Shown: positions 47,651-60,804 of the stretch, piece by piece | Layout of the letters: every line of letters starts with the position of its first letter | How positions within the stretch are numbered: position 1 is the stretch's first letter | Assembly (NCBI GenBank): GCA_920105625.2 | Contig: CAKKTE020000288.1 | Coordinates: 930,001 to 994,000 of the forward strand | Length of the DNA: 64,000 bases | DNA from: Clusia tigrina | Taxonomy: Eukaryota; Arthropoda; Insecta; Diptera; Clusiidae | Direction: 5' to 3' | Notes under the pieces: generated by a model | The model's database searches: none | What the model was told of the DNA's origin: nothing | The model's input: the letters and a program-made list of their open reading frames with translations, nothing else | Translations under genes and position numbers: made by a program

Positions 47651-50600
47651 ACTTCAAATGGCCCTAACTTCTATACTGTACGTCCTACAATTCTCAAAGT
47701 TTGCAACATACAAATGCTTGTAACTTTTTACTAGAGCGTCATAAAACCTTGAAATTTTGTAACAATAAAATACGCAAGCCTCAGTCAATTTAAGCTATCG
47801 CTCAAAGCTATGCTATCCTTGAGTCCCAAATCAAACACTGATAAAGCTTCAAATGGACCTGACTTCTATACGGTACGTCCTACAGCTATCAAAGTATGCA
47901 ACATACAAATACTTGCAACTTTTTACTGGAGCGTCATAAAACCTTGAAATTTTGTAACAATAAAGTACTCGAGCCTCTTGTCAATTTAAGCAATCGCTTA
48001 AAGCTATGCTACCTTTGAGTCCCAAATCAAACTCTGATAAAACTTCAAATGGCCCTAACTTCTGTACGGTACGTCCTACACCTATCAAAGTTTGCAATAT
48101 ACAAATGCTTGCAACTTTTTACTTGAGCGTCATAAAACCTTGCAATTTTGTAACAATAAAGTATTCGAGCCTCTTGTCAATTTAAGCTATCGCTCAGAGC
48201 TATGCTGCCCTTCAGTACAAAATCAAACACTGATAAAACTTCAAATGGCCCTAACTTCTATACGGGACGTCCTACACTTATCAAAGTTTGCAACATACAA
48301 ATGCTTGTAACTTTTTACTAGAGCGTCATAAAACCTTGAAATTTTGTAACAATAAAGTACTCAAGCCTCTTGTCAATTTAAGCTATCGCTCAAAGCTATG
48401 CTACCCTTGAGTCCCAAATCAAACACTGATAAAGCTTCAAATGGCCCTGACTTCTATACGGTACGTCCTACACCTATCAAAGTTTGCAACATACAAATGC
48501 TTGTAACTTTTTACTGGAGCGTCATAAAACCTTGCAATTTTGTAACAATAAAGTACTCGAGCCTCTTGTTAATTTAAGCTATCGCTCAAAGCTATGCTAC
48601 CCTTGAGTCCCAAATCAAACACTGATAAAACTTCAAATCGCCCTAACTCCTATACGGTACGTCCTACACCTATCAAAGTTTGCAACATACAAATGCTTGT
48701 ACCTTTTTACTGGAGCGTCATAAAACCTTGAAATTTAGTAACAATAAAGTACTCGAGCCTCTTGTCAATTTAAGTTATCGCTCAAAGCTATGCTACCCTT
48801 GAGTCCCAAATCAAACACTGATAAAACTTCAAATGGCCCTAACTTCTATACGGTACGTCCTACACCTATCAAAGTCTGCAACATACAAATGCTTGTAACT
48901 TTTTACTGTAGCGTCATAAAACCTTGAAATTTTGTAACAGTAAAGTACTCGACCCTCTTGTCAATTTAAGCTATCGCTCAAAGCTATGCTACCCTTGAGC
49001 CCCAAATCGAACAGTGATAAAACTTCAAATGGCCCTAATTTCTATACGGTACGTCCTACACCTATCAAAGTTTGCAACAAACAAATGCTTGTAACTTTTT
49101 ACTGGAACGTCATAAAACCTTGCAATTTTGTAACAATAAAGTACTCGAGCCTCTTGTCAATTTAAGCAATCGCTTAAAGCTATGCTACCTTTGAGTCCCA
49201 AATCGAACACTGATAAAACTTCAAATGGCCCTAACTTCTATACAGTACGTCCTACACCTATCAAAGTTTGCAACATACAAATGCTTGTAACTTTTTACTA
49301 GAGCGTCATAAAACCTTGAAATTTTGTAACAATAAAGTACTCGAGCATCTTGTCAATTTAAGCTATCGCTCAAAGCTATGCTACCCTTGAGTCCCAAATC
49401 AAACACTGATAAAGCTTCAAATGGCCCTGACTTCTATACGGTACGTCCTACAGCTATCAAAGTTTGCAACATACAAATGCTTGTAAATTTTTACTGGAGC
49501 GTCACAAAACCTTGCAATTTTGTAACAATAAAGTACTCGAGCCTCTTGTCAATTTAAGATATCGCTCAGAGCTATGCTACCCTTCAGTCCCAAATGAAAC
49601 ACTGATAAAACTTCAAATGGCCCTAACTTCTATACTGTACGTCCTACACTTCTCAAAGTTTGCAACATACAAATGTTTGTAACTTTTTACTAGAGCGTCA
49701 TAAAACCTTGAAATTGTGTAACAATAAAATACTCAAGCCTCAGTCAATTTAAGCTATCGCTCAAAGCTATGCTACCCTTGAGTCCCAAATCAAACACTGA
49801 TAAAGCTTCAAATGGACCTGACTTCTATAAGGTACGTCCTACAGCTATCAAAGTATGCAACATACAAATACTTGCAACTTTTTACTGGAGCGTCATAAAA
49901 CCTTGAAATTTTGTAACAATAAAGTACTCGAGCCTCTTGTCAATTTAAGCAATCGCTTAAAGCTATGCTACCTTTGAGTCCCAAATCAAACACTGATAAA
50001 ACTTCAAATGGCCCTAACTTCTGTACGGTACGTCCTACACCTATCAAAGTTTGCAATATACAAATGCTTGCAACTTTTTACTTGAGCACCATAAAACCTT
50101 GAAATTTTGTAACAATAAAGTACTCAAGCCTCTTGTCAATTTAAGCTATCGCTCAAAGCTATGATACCCTTGAGTCCCAAATCAAACACTGATAAAGCTT
50201 CAAATGGCCCTGACTTCTATACGGTACGTCCTACACCTATCAAAGTTTGCAACATACAAATGCTTGTAACTTTTTACTGGAGCGTCATAAAACCTTGAAA
50301 TTTTGTAACAATAAAGTACTCGAGCCTCTTGTCAATTTAAGCTATCGCTCAGAGCTATGCTGCCCTTCAGTACAAAATCAAACACTGATAAAACTTCAAA
50401 TGGCCCTAACTTCTATACGGGACGTCCTACAGTTATCAAAGTTTGCAACATACAAATGCTTGTAACTTTTTACTAGAGCAATATAAAACCTTGAAATTTT
50501 GTAACAATAAAGTACTCAAGCCTCTTGTCAATTTAAGCTATCGCTCAAAGCTATGCTACCCTTGAGTCCCAAATCAAACACTGATAAAGCTTCAAATGGC

Positions 50601-51230
50601 CCTGACTTCTATACGGTACGTCCTACACCTATCAAAGTTTGCAACATACAAATGCTTGTACCTTTTTACTGGAGCGTCATAAAACCTTGAAATTTTATAA
50701 CAGTAAAGTACTCGAGCCTCTTGTCAATTTAAGCTATCGCTCAAAGCAATGCTACCCTTGAGTCCCAAATCGAACACTGATAAAACTTCAAATGGCCCTA
50801 ACTTCTATACGGTACGTCCTACACCTATCAAAGGTTGCAGCATACAAATGCTTGTAACTTTTTACTGGAGCGTCATAAAACCTTCAAATTTTGTAACAAT
50901 AAAGTACTCGAGCCTCTTGTCAATTTAATCTATCGCTCAAAGCTATGCTACCCTTGAGTCCCAAATCAAACAATGATAAAGCTTCAAATGGCCCTGACTT
51001 CTATACGGTACGTCCTACAGCTATCAATGTTTGCAACATACAAATGCTTGTAACTTTTTACTGGAGCGTCACAAAACCTTGCAATTTTGTAACAATAAAG
51101 TACTCGAGCCTCTTATTAATTTAAGCTATCGCTCAAAGCTATGCTACCCTTGAGTCCCAAATCAAACACTGATAAAACTTCAAATGGCCCTAACTTCTAT
51201 ACGGTACGTCCTACACCTATCAAAGTTTGC
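47650..51230 (+). repeat. Block 15: 10-monomer repeat, then a copy of block 9
   Basis: About 46.8-48.3 kb resembles 48.8-50.4 kb at 1,959 bp (10 units less 1 nt). Both have AAAGTCTGC, CGAACAGTGAT, GAGCATCTTG, CCCAAATGAAAC, a CTCAGTCAA unit (47780 and 49739), GCAATATAC and CTGCCCTTCAGTACAAAATC. The last part, from about 50.4 kb, is the second copy of the 28.45-29.28 kb series. TCTTATTAATTT at 51112 is a private change. Confidence 0.75.
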
Positions 51231-51410
51231 AACATACAAATGCCTGTAACTTTTTACTGAAGCGTCATAAAACCTTGAAAAGTTGTAACAATAAAGTACT
51301 CGAGCCTCTTGTCAATTTAAGCTATCGCTCAAAGCTATGCTACCATTGAGCCCCAAATCAAACACTGATAAAACTTCAAATGGCCCTAACTTCTATACGG
51401 TGCGTCCTAC

Positions 51411-51420
51411 ACCATCAAAG
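51411..51420 (+). other. 1-nt deletion, CACCATCAAAG
   Basis: CTACACCATCAAAG stands where others read CTACACCTATCAAAG. A similar loss, CTACACTATC, occurs at 52951-52967. Both lie in domain 16 and each was seen once. Confidence 0.85.
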
Positions 51421-52093
51421 TTTGCAGCATACAAATGCTTGTAACTTTTTACTGGAGCGTCATAAAACCTTGCAATTTTGTAACAATAAAGTACTCCACC
51501 CTCTTGTTAAATTAAACTCTCGCTCAAAGCTATGCTACCCTTCAGTTCCAAATCAAACACTGATAAAACTGCAAATAGCCCTAACTTCTATACGGTACGT
51601 CCTACACTTATCAAAGTTTGCAACATACAAATGCTTGTAACTTTTTACTGGAGCGTCATAAAACCTCAAAATATTGTAACAATAAAGTACTCGAGCCTCT
51701 TGTCAATTTAAGTTATCGCTCAAAGCTATGCTACCCTTGAGTCCCAAATCAAACACTGATAAAAGTTCAAATGGCCCTAACTTCTATACGGTACGTCCTA
51801 CACCTATCAAAGTTTGCAACATACAAATGCTTGTAACTTTTTACTGTAGCGTCATAAAACCTTGAAATTTTGTAACAGTAAAGTACTCGACCCTCTTGTC
51901 AATTTAAGCTATCGCTCAAAGCTATGCTACCCTTGAGTCCCAAATCGAACAGTGATAAAACTTCAAATGGCCCTAACTACTATACGGTACGACCTACATC
52001 TATCAAAGTTTGCAACAAACAAATGCTTGTAACTTTTTACTGGAACGTCATAAAACCTTGCAATTTTGTAACAATAAAGTACTCGAGCCTCTT

Positions 52094-52101
52094 GTCAAAG
52101 C
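52094..52101 (+). other. 17-bp deletion in a monomer (first occurrence)
   Basis: CTTGTCAAAGCAATGC stands where related units read CTTGTCAA, then TTTAAGCTATCGCTCAA, then AGCAATGC. The missing 17 bp are bounded by the direct repeat TCAA, which fits slippage or microhomology-mediated loss. The deletion removes the dyad at phase 173-190. Confidence 0.9.
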
Positions 52102-52836
52102 AATGCTACCCTTGAGTCCCAAATCAAACACTGATAAAGCTTCAAATGGCCCTGACTTCTATACGGTACGTCCTACACCTATCAAAGTTTGCAACATACA
52201 AATGCTTGTACCTTTTTACTGGAGCGTCATAAAACATTGAAATTTTATAACAGTAAAGTACTCGAGCCTCTTGTCAATTTAAGCTATCGCTCAAAGCAAT
52301 GCTACCCTTGAGTCCCAAATCGAACACTGATAAAACTTCAAATGGCCCTAACTTCTATACGGTACGTCCTACACCTATTAAAGTTTGCAACATACAAATG
52401 CTTGTAACTTTTTACTAGAGCTTCATAAAACCTTGAAATTTTGTAACAATAAAGTACTCGAGCCTCTTGTCAATTTATGCTATCGCTCAAAGCTATGCTA
52501 CCCTTGAGTCCCAAATCAAACACTGATAAAACTGCAAATGGCCCTAACTTCTATACGGTACGTCCTACACTTATCAAAGTTTGCAACATACAAATGCTTG
52601 TAACTTTTTGCTGGAGCGTCATAAAACCTCAAAATATTGTAACAATAAAGTACTCGAGCCTCTTGTCAATTTAAGCAATCGCTTAAAGCTATGCTACCTT
52701 TGAGTCCCAAATCAAATACTGATAAAACTTCAAATGGCCCTAACTTCTATACGGTACGTCCTACACCTATCAAAGTTTGCAATATACAAATGCTTGTAAC
52801 TTTTTACTTGAGCGTCATAAAACCTTGCAATTTTGT

Positions 52837-52846
52837 AACAAAGTAC
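52837..52846 (+). other. 3-nt deletion, GTAACAAAGTAC (one of three)
   Basis: GTAACAAAGTAC stands in place of GTAACAATAAAGTAC and removes the AATAAA hexamer. It is repeated at 56540 and 58691, always in the GCAATATAC / ACTTGAGCG unit, at spacings of 19 and 11 units after allowing for other deletions. It was inherited with the HOR. Confidence 0.9.
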
Positions 52847-53444
52847 TCGAGCCTCTTGTCAATTTAAGCTATCGCTCAGAGCTATGCTACCCTTCAGTAC
52901 AAAATCAAACACTGATAAAACTTCAAATGGCCCTAACTTCTATACGGTACGTCCTACACTATCAAAGTTTGCAACATACAAATGCTTGTAACTTTTTACT
53001 AGAGCGTCATAAAACCTTGAAATTTTGTAACAATAAAGTACTCAAGCTTCTTGTCAATTTAAGCTATCGCTCAAAGCTATGCTACCCTTGAGTCCCAAAT
53101 CAAACACTGATAAAGCTTCAAATGGCCCTGACTTCTATACGGTACGTCCTACACCTATCAAAGTTTGCAACATACAAATGCTTGTAACTTTTTACTGGAG
53201 CGTCATAAAACCTTGCAATTTTGTAACAATAAAGTACTCGAGCCTCTTGTTAATTTAAGCTATCGCTCAAAGCTATGCTACCCTTGAGTCCCAAATCAAA
53301 CACTGATAAAACTTCAAATGGCCCTAACTCCTATACGGTACGTCCTACACCTATCAAAGTTTGCAACATACAAATGATTGTACCTTTTTACTGGAGCGTC
53401 ATAAAACCTTGAAATTTTGTAACAGTAAAGTACTCGAGCCTCTT

Positions 53445-53452
53445 GTCAAAGC
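53445..53452 (+). other. 17-bp deletion in a monomer (second occurrence)
   Basis: The junction CTTGTCAAAGCAATGC is the same as at 52094, 1,351 bp downstream (7 units less 21 nt). About 280 bp to the right match the first occurrence, including AAAACATTGAAATTTTATAAC, written in pieces as AAAACATTG and ATTTTATAAC. The sequence to the left differs (ACTGGAGCG with AACAGTAAAG here, ACTGGAACG with AACAATAAAG there). Confidence 0.9.
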
Positions 53453-53680
53453 AATGCTACCCTTGAGTCCCAAATCAAACACTGATAAAGCTTCAAATGG
53501 CCCTGACTTCTATACGGTACGTCCTACACCTATCAAAGTTTGCAACATACAAATGCTTGTACCTTTTTACTGGAGCGTCATAAAACATTGAAATTTTATA
53601 ACAGTAAAGTACTCGAGCCTCTTGTCAATTTAAGCTATCGCTCAAAGCAATGCTACCCTTGAGTCCCAAATCGAACACTG

Positions 53681-56424
53681 ATAAAACTTCAAATGGCCCT
53701 AACTTCTATACGGTACGTCCTACACCTATCAAAGGTTGCAGCATACAAATGCTTGTAACTTTTTACTGGAGCGTCATAAAACCTTGAAATTTTGTAACAA
53801 TAAAGTACTCGAGCCTCTTGTCAATTTAATCTATCGCTCAAAGCTATGCTACCCTTGAGTCCCAAATCAAACACTGATAAAGCTTCAAATGGCCCTGACT
53901 TCTATACGGTACGTCCTACAGCTATCAAAGTTTGCAACATACAAATGCTTGTAACTTTTTACTGGAGCGTCACAAAACCTTGCAATTTTGTAACAATAAA
54001 GTACTCGAGCCTCTTGTTAATTTAAGCTATCGCTCAAAGCTATGCTACCCTTGAGTCCCAAAACAAACACTGATAAAACTTCAAGTGGCCCTAACTTCTA
54101 TACGGTACGTCCTACACCTATCAAAGTTTGCAACATACAAATGCCTGTAACTTTTTACTGAAGCGTCATAAAACCTTGAAATGTTGTAACAATAAAGTAC
54201 TCGAGCCTCTTGTCAATTTAAGCTATCGCTCAAAGCTATGCTACCATTGAGCCCCAAATCAAACACTGATAAAACTTCAAATGGCCCTAACTTCTATACG
54301 GTGCGTCCTACACCTATCAAAGTTTGCAGCATACAAATGCTTGTAACTTTTTACTGGAGCGCCATAAAACCTTGCAATTTTCTAACAATAAAGTACTCGA
54401 CCCTCTTGTTAATTTAAGCTCTCGCTCAAAGCTATGCTACCCTTCAGTTCCAAATCAAACACTGATAAAACTTCAAATGGCCCTAACTACTATACGGTAC
54501 GTCCTACACCTATCAAAGTTTGCAACAAACAAATGCTTGTAACTTTTTACTGGAACGTCATAAAACCTTGCAATTTTGTAACAATAAAGTACTCGAGCCT
54601 CTTGTCAATTTAAGCAATCGCTTAAAGCTATGCTACCTTTGAGTCCCAAATCAAACACTTATAAAACTTCAAATGGCCCTAACTTCTATACGCTACGTCC
54701 TACACCTATCAAAGTTTGCAACATACAAATGCTTGTAACTTTTTACTAGAGCTTCATAAAACCTTGAAATTTTGTAACAATAAAGTACTCGAGCCTCTTG
54801 TCAATTTAAGCTATCGCTCAAATCTATGCTACCCTTGAGTCCCAAATCAAACACTGATAAAACTGAAAATGGCCCTAACTTCTATACGGTACGTCCTACA
54901 CTTATCAAAGTTTGCAACATACAAATGCTTGTAACTTTTTACTGGAGCGTCATAAAACCTCAAAATATTGTAACAATAAAGTACTCGAGCCTCTTGTCAA
55001 TTTAAGCAATCGCTTAAAGCTATGCTACCTTTGAGTCCCAAATCAAACACTGATAAAACTTCAAATGGCCCTAACTTCTATACGGTACGTCCTACACCTA
55101 TCAAAGGTTGCAGCATACAAATGCTTGTAACTTTTTACTGGAGCGTCATAAAACCTTGAAATTTTGTAACAATAAAGTACTCGAGCCTCTTGTCAATTTA
55201 ATTTATCGCTCAAAGCTATGCTACCCTTGAGTCCCAAATCAAACACTGATAAAGCTTCAAATGGCCCTGACTTCTATATGGTACGTCCTACAGCTATCAA
55301 AGTTTGCAACATACAAATGCTTGTAACTTTTTACTGGAGCGTCACAAAACCTTGCAATTTTGTAACAATAAAGTACTCGAGCCTCTTGTTAATTTAAGCT
55401 ATCGCTCAAAGCTATGCTACCCTTGAGTCCCAAAACAAACACTGATAAAACTTCAAGTGGCCCTAACTTCTATACGGTACGTCCTACACCTATCAAAGTT
55501 TGCAACATACAAATGCCTGTAACTTTTTACTGAAGCGTCATAAAACCTTGAAATGTTGTAACAATAAAGTACTCGAGCCTCTTGTCAATTTAAGCTATCG
55601 CTCAAAGCTATGCTACCATTGAGCCCCAAATCAAACACTGATAAAACTTCAAATGGCCCTAACTTCTATACGGTGCGTCCTACACCTATCAAAGTTTGCA
55701 GCATACAAATGCTTGTAACTTTTTACTGGAGCGCCATAAAACCTTGCAATTTTCTAACAATAAAGTACTCGACCCTCTTGTTAATTTAAGCTCTCGCTCA
55801 AAGCTATGCTACCCTTCAGTTCCAAATCAAACACTGATAAAACTTCAAATGGCCCTAACTACTATACGGTACGTCCTACACCTATCAAAGTTTGCAACAA
55901 ACAAATGCTTGTAACTTTTTACTGGAACGTCATAAAACCTTGCAATTTTGTAACAATAAAGTACTCGAGCCTCTTGTCAATTTAAGCAATCGCTTAAAGC
56001 TATGCTACCTTTGAGTCCCAAATCAAACACTTATAAAACTTCAAATGGCCCTAACTTCTATACGCTACGTCCTACACCTATCAAAGTTTGCAACATACAA
56101 ATGCTTGTAACTTTTTACTAGAGCTTCATAAAACCTTGAAATTTTGTAACAATAAAGTACTCGAGCCTCTTGTCAATTTAAGCTATCGCTCAAAGCTATG
56201 CTACCCTTGAGTCCCAAATCAAACACTGATAAAACTGAAAATGGCCCTAACTTCTATACGGTACGTCCTACACTTATCAAAGTTTGCAACATACAAATGC
56301 TTGTAACTTTTTACTGGAGCGTCATAAAACCTCAAAATATTGTAACAATAAAGTACTCGAGCCTCTTGTCAATTTAAGCAATCGCTTAAAGCTATGCTAC
56401 CTTTGAGTCCCAAATCAAACACTG
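53681..56424 (+). repeat. 7-monomer (1,372-bp) tandem duplication in domain 16
   Basis: About 53.68-55.05 kb matches 55.05-56.42 kb at exactly 1,372 bp. Shared private variants are CCAAAACAAACAC with TTCAAGTGGCC (54057, 55429), CCTGTAAC with TGAAGCG, ACCATTGAGCCCC (54243, 55615), TTTTCTAACAAT (54377, 55749), CACTTATAAAAC, TACGCTACG and AACTGAAAATGG. I saw few differences: TACGG at 53907 against TATGG near 55277, TAATCTATCG against TAATTTATCG, and AAATCTATG at 54831 against AAAGCTATG. A partial third relative begins near 57.6 kb. Confidence 0.85.
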
Positions 56425-57525
56425 ATAAAACTTCAAATGGCCCTAACTTCTATACGGTTCGTCCTACACCTATCAAAGTTTGCAATATACAAATGCTTGT
56501 AACTTTTTACTTGAGCGTCATAAAACCTTGCAATTTTGTAACAAAGTACTCGAGCCTCTTGTCAATTTAAGCTATCGCTCAGAGCTATGCTACCCTTCAG
56601 TACAAAATCAAACACTGATAAAACTTCAAATGGCCCTAACTTCTATACGGTACGTCCTACACTTATCAAAGTTTGCAACATACAAATGCTTGTAACTTTT
56701 TACTAGAGCGTCATAAAACCTTGAAATTTTGTAACAATAAAGTACTCAAGCTTCTTGTCAATTTAAGCTATCGCTCAAAGCTATGCTACCCTTGAGTCCC
56801 AAATCAAACACTGATAAAGCTTCAAATGGCCCTGACTTCTATACGGTACGTCCTACACCTATCAAAGTTTGCAACATACAAATGCTTGTAACTTTTTACT
56901 GGAGCGTCATAAAACCTTGCAATTTTGTAACAATAAAGTACTCGAGCCTCTTGTTAATTTAAGCTATCGCTCAAAGCTATGCTACCCTTGAGTCCCAAAT
57001 CAAACACTGATAAAGCTTCAAATGGCCCTGCCTTCTATACGGTACGTCCTACACCTATCAAAGTTTGCAACATACAAATGCTTGTAACTTTTTACTGGAG
57101 CGTCATAAAACCTTGCAATTTTGTAACAATAAAGTACTCGAGCCTCTTGTTAATTTAAGCTATCGCTCAAAGCTATGCTACCCTTGAGTCCCAAATCAAA
57201 CACTGATAAAACTTCAAATGGCCCTAACTCCTATACGGTACGTCCTACACCTATCAAAGTTTGCAACATACAAATGCTTGTACCTTTTTACTGGAGCGTC
57301 ATAAAACCTTGAAATTTTGTAACAGTAAAGTACTCGAGCCTCTTGTCAATTTAAGCTATCGCTCAAAGCAATGCTACCCTTGAGTCCCAAATCAAACACT
57401 GATAAAGCTTCAAATAGCCCTGACTTCTATACGGTACGTCCTACACCTATCAAAGTTTGCAACATACAAATGCTTGTAACTTTTTACTGGAGCGTCATAA
57501 AACCTTGCAATTTTGTAACAATAAA

Positions 57526-57533
57526 GCTCGAGC
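57526..57533 (+). other. 2-nt deletion, AATAAAGCTCGAG (one of three)
   Basis: AAAGCTCGAG stands where other units read AAAGTACTCGAG, so ScaI is lost and XhoI kept. It recurs at 59481 and 61635 (10 and 11 units apart) in the same HOR position, so it is a lineage marker for domain 16. Confidence 0.9.
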
Positions 57534-60389
57534 CTCTTGTTAATTTAAGCTATCGCTCAAAGCTATGCTACCCTTGAGTCCCAAATCAAACACTGATAAA
57601 ACTTCAAGTGGCCCTAACTTCTATACGGTACGTCCTACACCTATCAAAGTTTGCAACATACAAATGCCTGTAACTTTTTACTGAAGCGTCATAAAACCTT
57701 GAAATGTTGTAACAATAAAGTACTCGAGCCTCTTGCCAATTTAAGCTATCGCTCAAAGCTATGCTACCATTGAGCCCCAAATCAAACACTGATAAAACTT
57801 CAAATGGCCCTAACTTCTATACGGTGCATCCTACACCTATCAAAGTTTGCAGCATACAAATGCTTGTAACTTTTTACTGGAGCGCCATAAAACCTTGCAA
57901 TTTTGTAACAGTAAAGTACTCGACCCTCTTGTCCATTTAAGCTATCGCTCAAAGCTATGCTACCCTTGAGTCCCAAATCGAACAGTGATAAAACTTCAAA
58001 TGGCCCTAACCACTATACGGTACGTCCTACACCTATCAAAGTTTGCAACAAACAAATGCTTGTAACTTTTTACTGGAACGTCATAAAACCTTGCAATTTT
58101 GTAACAATAAAGTACTCGAGCCTCTTGTCAATTTAAGCAATCGCTTAAAGCTATGCTACCTTTGAGTCCCAAATCAAACACTTATAAAACTTCAAATGGC
58201 CCTAACTTCTATACGGTACGTCCTACACCTATCAAAGTTTGCAACATACAAATGCTTGTAACTTTTTACTAGAGCTTCATAAAACCTTGAAATTTTGTAA
58301 CAATAAAGTACTCGAGCCTCTTGTCAATTTAAGCTATCGCTCAAAGCTATGCTACCCTTGAGTCCCAAATCAAACACTGATAAAACTGAAAATGGCCCTA
58401 ACTTCTATACGGTACGTCCTACACTTATCAAAGTTTGCAACATACAAATGCTTGTAACTTTTTACTGGAGCGTCATAAAACCTCAAAATATTGTAACAAT
58501 AAAGTACTCGAGCCTCTTGTCAATTTAAGCAATCGCTTAAAGCTATGCTACCTTTGAGTCCCAAATCAAACACTGATAAAACTTCAAATGGCCCTAACTT
58601 ATATACGGTACGTCCTACACCTATCAAAGTTTGCAATATACAAATGCTTGTAACTTTTTACTTGAGCGTCATAAAACCTTGCAATTTTGTAACAAAGTAC
58701 TCGAGTCTCTTGTCAATTTAAGCTATCGCTCAGAGCTATGCTACCCTTCAGTACAAAATCAAACACTGATAAAACTTCAAATGGCCCTAACTTCTATACG
58801 GTACGTCCTACACTTATCAAAGTTTGCAACATACAAATGCTTGTAACTTTTTACTAGAGCGTCATAAAACCTTGAAATTTTGTAACAATAAAGTACTCAA
58901 GCTTCTTGTCAATTTAAGCTATCGCTCAAAGCTATGCTACCCTTGAGTCCCAAATCAAACACTGATAAAGCTTCAAATGGCCCTGACTTCTATACGGTAC
59001 GTCCTACACCTATCAAAGTTTGCAACATACAAATGCTTGTAACTTTTTACTGGAGCGTCATAAAACCTTGCAATTTTGTAACAATAAAGTACTCGAGCCT
59101 CTTGTTAATTTAAGCTATCGCTCAAAGCTATGCTACCCTTGAGTCCCAAATCAAACACTGATAAAACTTCAAATGGCCCTAACTCCTATACGGTACGTCC
59201 TACACCTATCAAAGTTTGCAACATACAAATGCTTGTACCTTTTTACTGGAGCGTCATAAAACCTTGAAATTTTGTAACAGTAAAGTACTCGAGCCTCTTG
59301 TCAATTTAAGCTATCGCTCAAAGCAATGCTACCCTTGAGTCCCAAATCAAACACTGATAAAGCTTCAAATGGCCCTGACTTCTATACGGTACGTCCTACA
59401 CCTATCAAAGTTTGCAGCATACAAATGCTTGTAACTTTTTACTGGAGCGTCATAAAACCTTGCAATTTTGTAACAATAAAGCTCGAGCCTCTTGTTAATT
59501 TAAGCTATCGCTCAAAGCTATGCTACCCTTGAGTCCCAAATCAAACACTGATAAAACTTCAAATGGCCCTAACTCCTATACGGTACGTCCTACACCTATC
59601 AAAGTTTGCAACATACAAATGCTTGTACCTTTTTACTGGAGCGTCAAAAAACCTTGAAATTTTGTAACAGTAAAGTACTCGAGCCTCTTGTCAATTTAAG
59701 CTATCGCTCAAAGCAATGCTACCCTTGAGTCCCAAATCGAACACTGATAAAACTTCAAATGGCCCTAACTTCTATACGGTACGTCCTACACCTATCAAAG
59801 GTTGCAGCATACAAATGCTTGTAACTTTTTACTGGAGCGTCATAAAACCTTGCAATTTTGTAACAATAAAGTACTCGAGCCTCTTGTCAATTTAATCTAT
59901 CGCTCAAAGCTATGCTACCCTTGAGTCCCAAATCAAACACTGATATAGCTTCAAATGGCCCTGACTTCTATACGGTACGTCCTACAGCTATCAAAGTTTG
60001 CAACATACAAATGCTTGTAACTTTTTACTGGAGCGTCACAAAACCTTGCAATTTTGTAACAATAAAGTACTCGAGCCTCTTGTTAATTTAAGCTATCGCT
60101 CAAAGCTATGCTACCCTTGAGTCCCAAATCAAACACTGATAAAACTTCAAATGGCCCTAACTTCTATACGGTACGTCCTACACCTATCAAAGTTTGCAAC
60201 ATACAAATGCCTGTAACTTTTTACTGAAGCGTCATAAAACCTTGAAATGTTGTAACAATAAAGTACTCGAGCCTCTTGTCAATTTAAGCTATCGCTCAAA
60301 GCTATGCTACCATTGAGCCCCAAATCAAACACTGATAAAACTTCAAATGGCCCTAACTTCTATACGGTGCGTCCTACACCTATCAAAGT

Positions 60390-60804
60390 TTGCAGCATAC
60401 AAATGCTTGTAACTTTTTACTGGAGCGCCATAAAACCTTGCAATTTTGTAACAATAAAGTACTCGACCCTCTTGTTAATTTAAGCTCTCGCTCAAAGCTA
60501 TGCTACCCTTCAGTTCCAAATCAAACACTGATAAAACTGCAAATGGCCCTAACTTCTATACGGTACGTCCTACACTTATCAAAGTTTGCAACATACAAAT
60601 GCTTGTAACTTTTTACTGGAGCGCCATAAAACCTTGCAATTTTCTAACAATAAAGTACTCGACCCTCTTGTTAATTTAAGCTCTCGCTCAAAGCTATGCT
60701 ACCCTTCAGTTCCAAATCAAACACTGATAAAACTGCAAATGGCCCTAACTACTATACGGTACGTCCTACACCTATCAAAGTTTGCAACAAACAAGTGCTT
60801 GTAA
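60390..60804 (+). repeat. Single-monomer duplication (196 bp)
   Basis: Two adjacent units both carry GAGCGCCATAAAACC, CTCGACCCTCTTGTTAA, AAGCTCTCGC, CTTCAGTTCC and AACTGCAAATGG. Elsewhere such a unit is single. The second copy differs by TTTTCTAACAA and CTAACTACTATACGG. This looks like the smallest HOR length change visible in the window. Confidence 0.65.

Noticed and set aside
52777..53091. Longest open frame, 104 codons, plus strand
   Set aside because: It is produced by a 3-nt and a 1-nt deletion that shift frame between adjacent monomers. It begins at TTG and encodes only the translated repeat.
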